Assembly: GCF_050948215.1 (NCBI RefSeq)
Contig: NW_027488925.1
Location: 145,326-209,325, forward strand
DNA length: 64,000 bases
Direction: 5' to 3'
Origin: Halictus rubicundus
Lineage: Eukaryota; Arthropoda; Insecta; Hymenoptera; Halictidae
Numbering within the stretch: the first letter of the stretch is position 1; every line of letters begins with the position of its first letter. Under the pieces are notes generated by a model. The model did not search any database. It was not told the origin of the DNA and saw only the letters and a program-made list of their open reading frames with translations. Of the stretch, positions 62,991 to 64,000 are shown one piece after another. The translations under genes were made by a program, and so were the position numbers.

Positions 62991-64000
62991 TATCCTATCC
63001 TCTATCCTATCCTATCCTCTATTCTATCCAATACCCTATCCTATCCTCTATCCTATCCTATACTCTATTCCATCCCATCCTCTATCCTATCCTATCCTAT
63101 CCTCTAACCTATCCTATCCCCTATCCTATCCTATCCTCTATTCGATCCTATCCTCTATTCTATCCTATCCTCAATCCTATCCTATCCTCTATCCTATTGT
63201 CTATCCTATCCTATCCTCTATCCTATTCTCTATCCTATCCTATCCTCTATCCTATCCTATCCTCTATCCTATCCTATCCTCTATCCTATCCTATCCACAA
63301 TCCTATCCTATCCTCTATCCTATCCTCTATCCTATCCTTTCCTCTATCCTATCCTATTCTCTATCCTATCCCATCCTCTATCATATCATATCCTCAATCC
63401 TATCCTATCCTCTACCCTATCCTATCCTCTATCGTCTCCTGTCCTCTATCCTATCCTCTATTCGATCCTATCCTCCATCCTATCCTATTCTCTATAATAT
63501 CGTATCCTCTATCCTATCCTGTCCTCTATCCTATCCTCTATAATATCGTATCCTCTATCCTATCCAATCCTATATCCTATCCTATCCTCTATCGTCTCCT
63601 GTCCTCTCTCCTTTCCAATCTCCTATCCTATCCTCAATCCTATCCTATCCACTATCCTATCCTATCCAATCCTCTGTCCTATCCTCTATCCTATTCTCTA
63701 TCCTATCCTATCCTGTATCCTATCCTATCCTCTATCCTATCCTATCCACAATCCTATCCTATCCTCTATTCTATCCTATCGTCTATCATATCGTCTATCC
63801 TATCATATCCTCTATCCTATCCTATCCTCTATCCTATCCAATCCTCTATCCTATTCTATCCTCTATCCTATCCTATCCTCTATCCTATCCTATCCTCTAT
63901 CCTATCCTATCCTCTATCCTATCCTATCCTCTATCCTATCCTATCCTCTATCCTATCCTCTCCTCTATCCTATCCTATTCTCTATCCTATCCTATCATCT
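62991..64000 (+). repeat. Third copy of the large duplicated unit, cut by the window end
   Basis: From the ctattctatccaataccc words (63020) to the end, the sequence follows 49.53 kb onward at a constant offset of 13,492 bp (63197 against 49705; 63433 against 49941). It carries the derived cctttccaatctcc variant shared only with the 50.1 and 56.3 kb copies. Confidence 0.83.

Larger units (their letters stand above)
1..64000 (+). repeat. 17-bp tandem satellite array filling the window
   Basis: The whole window reads as concatenated 5-mers (TATCC) and 7-mers (TATCCTC), most often in the order 5-5-7, giving the 17-bp unit TATCCTATCCTATCCTC. Twelve-bp (5-7) and 22-bp (5-5-5-7) units are interspersed. 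The consensus has 7 C, 7 T, 3 A and no G per unit. Variants are mostly single substitutions, such as AATCC, TATCA, TATCG, TGTCC, TTTCC and CGCTATCC. Copy-to-copy length differences are often multiples of 17 bp or one 12-bp unit, which confirms the unit. No unit is inverted, and no mobile element or unique DNA interrupts the array. The array extends past both ends of the window. This is seen directly; the satellite or heterochromatin interpretation is inferred from size and lack of genes. Confidence 0.97.
29121..64000 (+). repeat. Family-2 mosaic higher-order repeat domain
   Basis: This domain adds variant words rare or absent in family 1: ctataatatcgtatcc, catatcatatcctcaatcc, cgtctcctgtcc, ccaatcccccatcc, cttgcctttaatatc and ccaataccc. 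The same 17-bp backbone and orientation continue. Landmark cttgcctttaat occurs at 30609, 33926, 36773, 40977 and 48523, with a degraded form near 62630. Family-1-like modules are interspersed at 43.2-47.3, 50.4-54.2 and 56.6-59.6 kb. Confidence 0.85.

Noticed and set aside
1..64000. CRISPR array (regular short repeats)
   Set aside because: There are no unique spacers: the sequence between any chosen repeats is more of the same unit, and there is no palindromic repeat or cas gene.
1..64000. Triplex-forming (H-DNA) polypurine-polypyrimidine tract
   Set aside because: An A interrupts the pyrimidine strand every five to seven bases, so no long uninterrupted homopyrimidine run exists.
1..64000. 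True telomere array
   Set aside because: The units are ATAGG/AGAGGATAGG types with 5- and 7-bp alternation and higher-order structure; no run of TTAGG, TTAGGG or TTTAGGG on either strand was seen.
1..64000. Pure assembly or sequencing artefact
   Set aside because: Shared variants at consistent higher-order positions, private substitutions in individual copies and unit-length indels look biological. Artefactual duplication of the most recent copies (49.9-61.5 kb) cannot be excluded from sequence alone.

Overview
This window contains no gene, RNA gene, transposon, CRISPR array or other unique sequence that I can support. All 64 kb is one head-to-tail tandem array built on a 17-bp unit, TATCCTATCCTATCCTC (two 5-mers, TATCC, plus one 7-mer, TATCCTC). 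Units of 12 bp (5+7) and 22 bp (5+5+5+7) are mixed in. The + strand consensus is about 41% C, 41% T, 18% A and has no G; G appears only in sporadic variant units. Orientation does not change anywhere. A gene-free array of this size points to eukaryotic heterochromatin (centromeric, pericentromeric, subtelomeric, or a sex or B chromosome). The species cannot be told from the sequence.

The array has higher-order structure readable from variant units. Positions 1 to about 29.1 kb (family 1) hold five full copies and one truncated copy of a 4.0-5.8 kb super-unit. These are paced by a divergent ~57-bp landmark at 5721, 9748, 15317, 19462 and 23877. Pairs of ~2.1 kb sub-units sit inside three of them (starts 10792/12888, 16133/18212, 24916/27012). 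Long-range copies lie on top: about 8.56-14.1 kb matches 14.13-19.4 kb, and about 7.2-14.1 kb matches 21.3-28.2 kb.

From about 29.1 kb to the end (family 2) the variant vocabulary changes (ctataatatcg, catatcatatcc, cttgcctttaat). The layout is X-Y-X'-Z-Y'-Z' from 29.1 to 43.2 kb, a family-1-like insertion at 43.2-47.3 kb, another X/Y-type block at 47.3-49.87 kb, and a large tandem duplication (49,867-56,087 and 56,088-61,475). A more irregular stretch follows at 61.5-63.0 kb. A third related copy then runs off the window.

Long open reading frames on the + strand (up to 1,404 codons) are artefacts. The 17-bp unit has no stop in any forward frame and, because 17 is not a multiple of 3, all three frames encode the same 17-residue repeat. 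The minus strand meets TAG three times per 51 bp in every frame. The biological content is the satellite itself: its nested amplification history, candidate recombination junctions, and a G-rich strand able in principle to form two-tetrad G-quadruplexes. Coordinates of block edges come from aligning landmarks by eye and are accurate to tens of bases unless stated otherwise.
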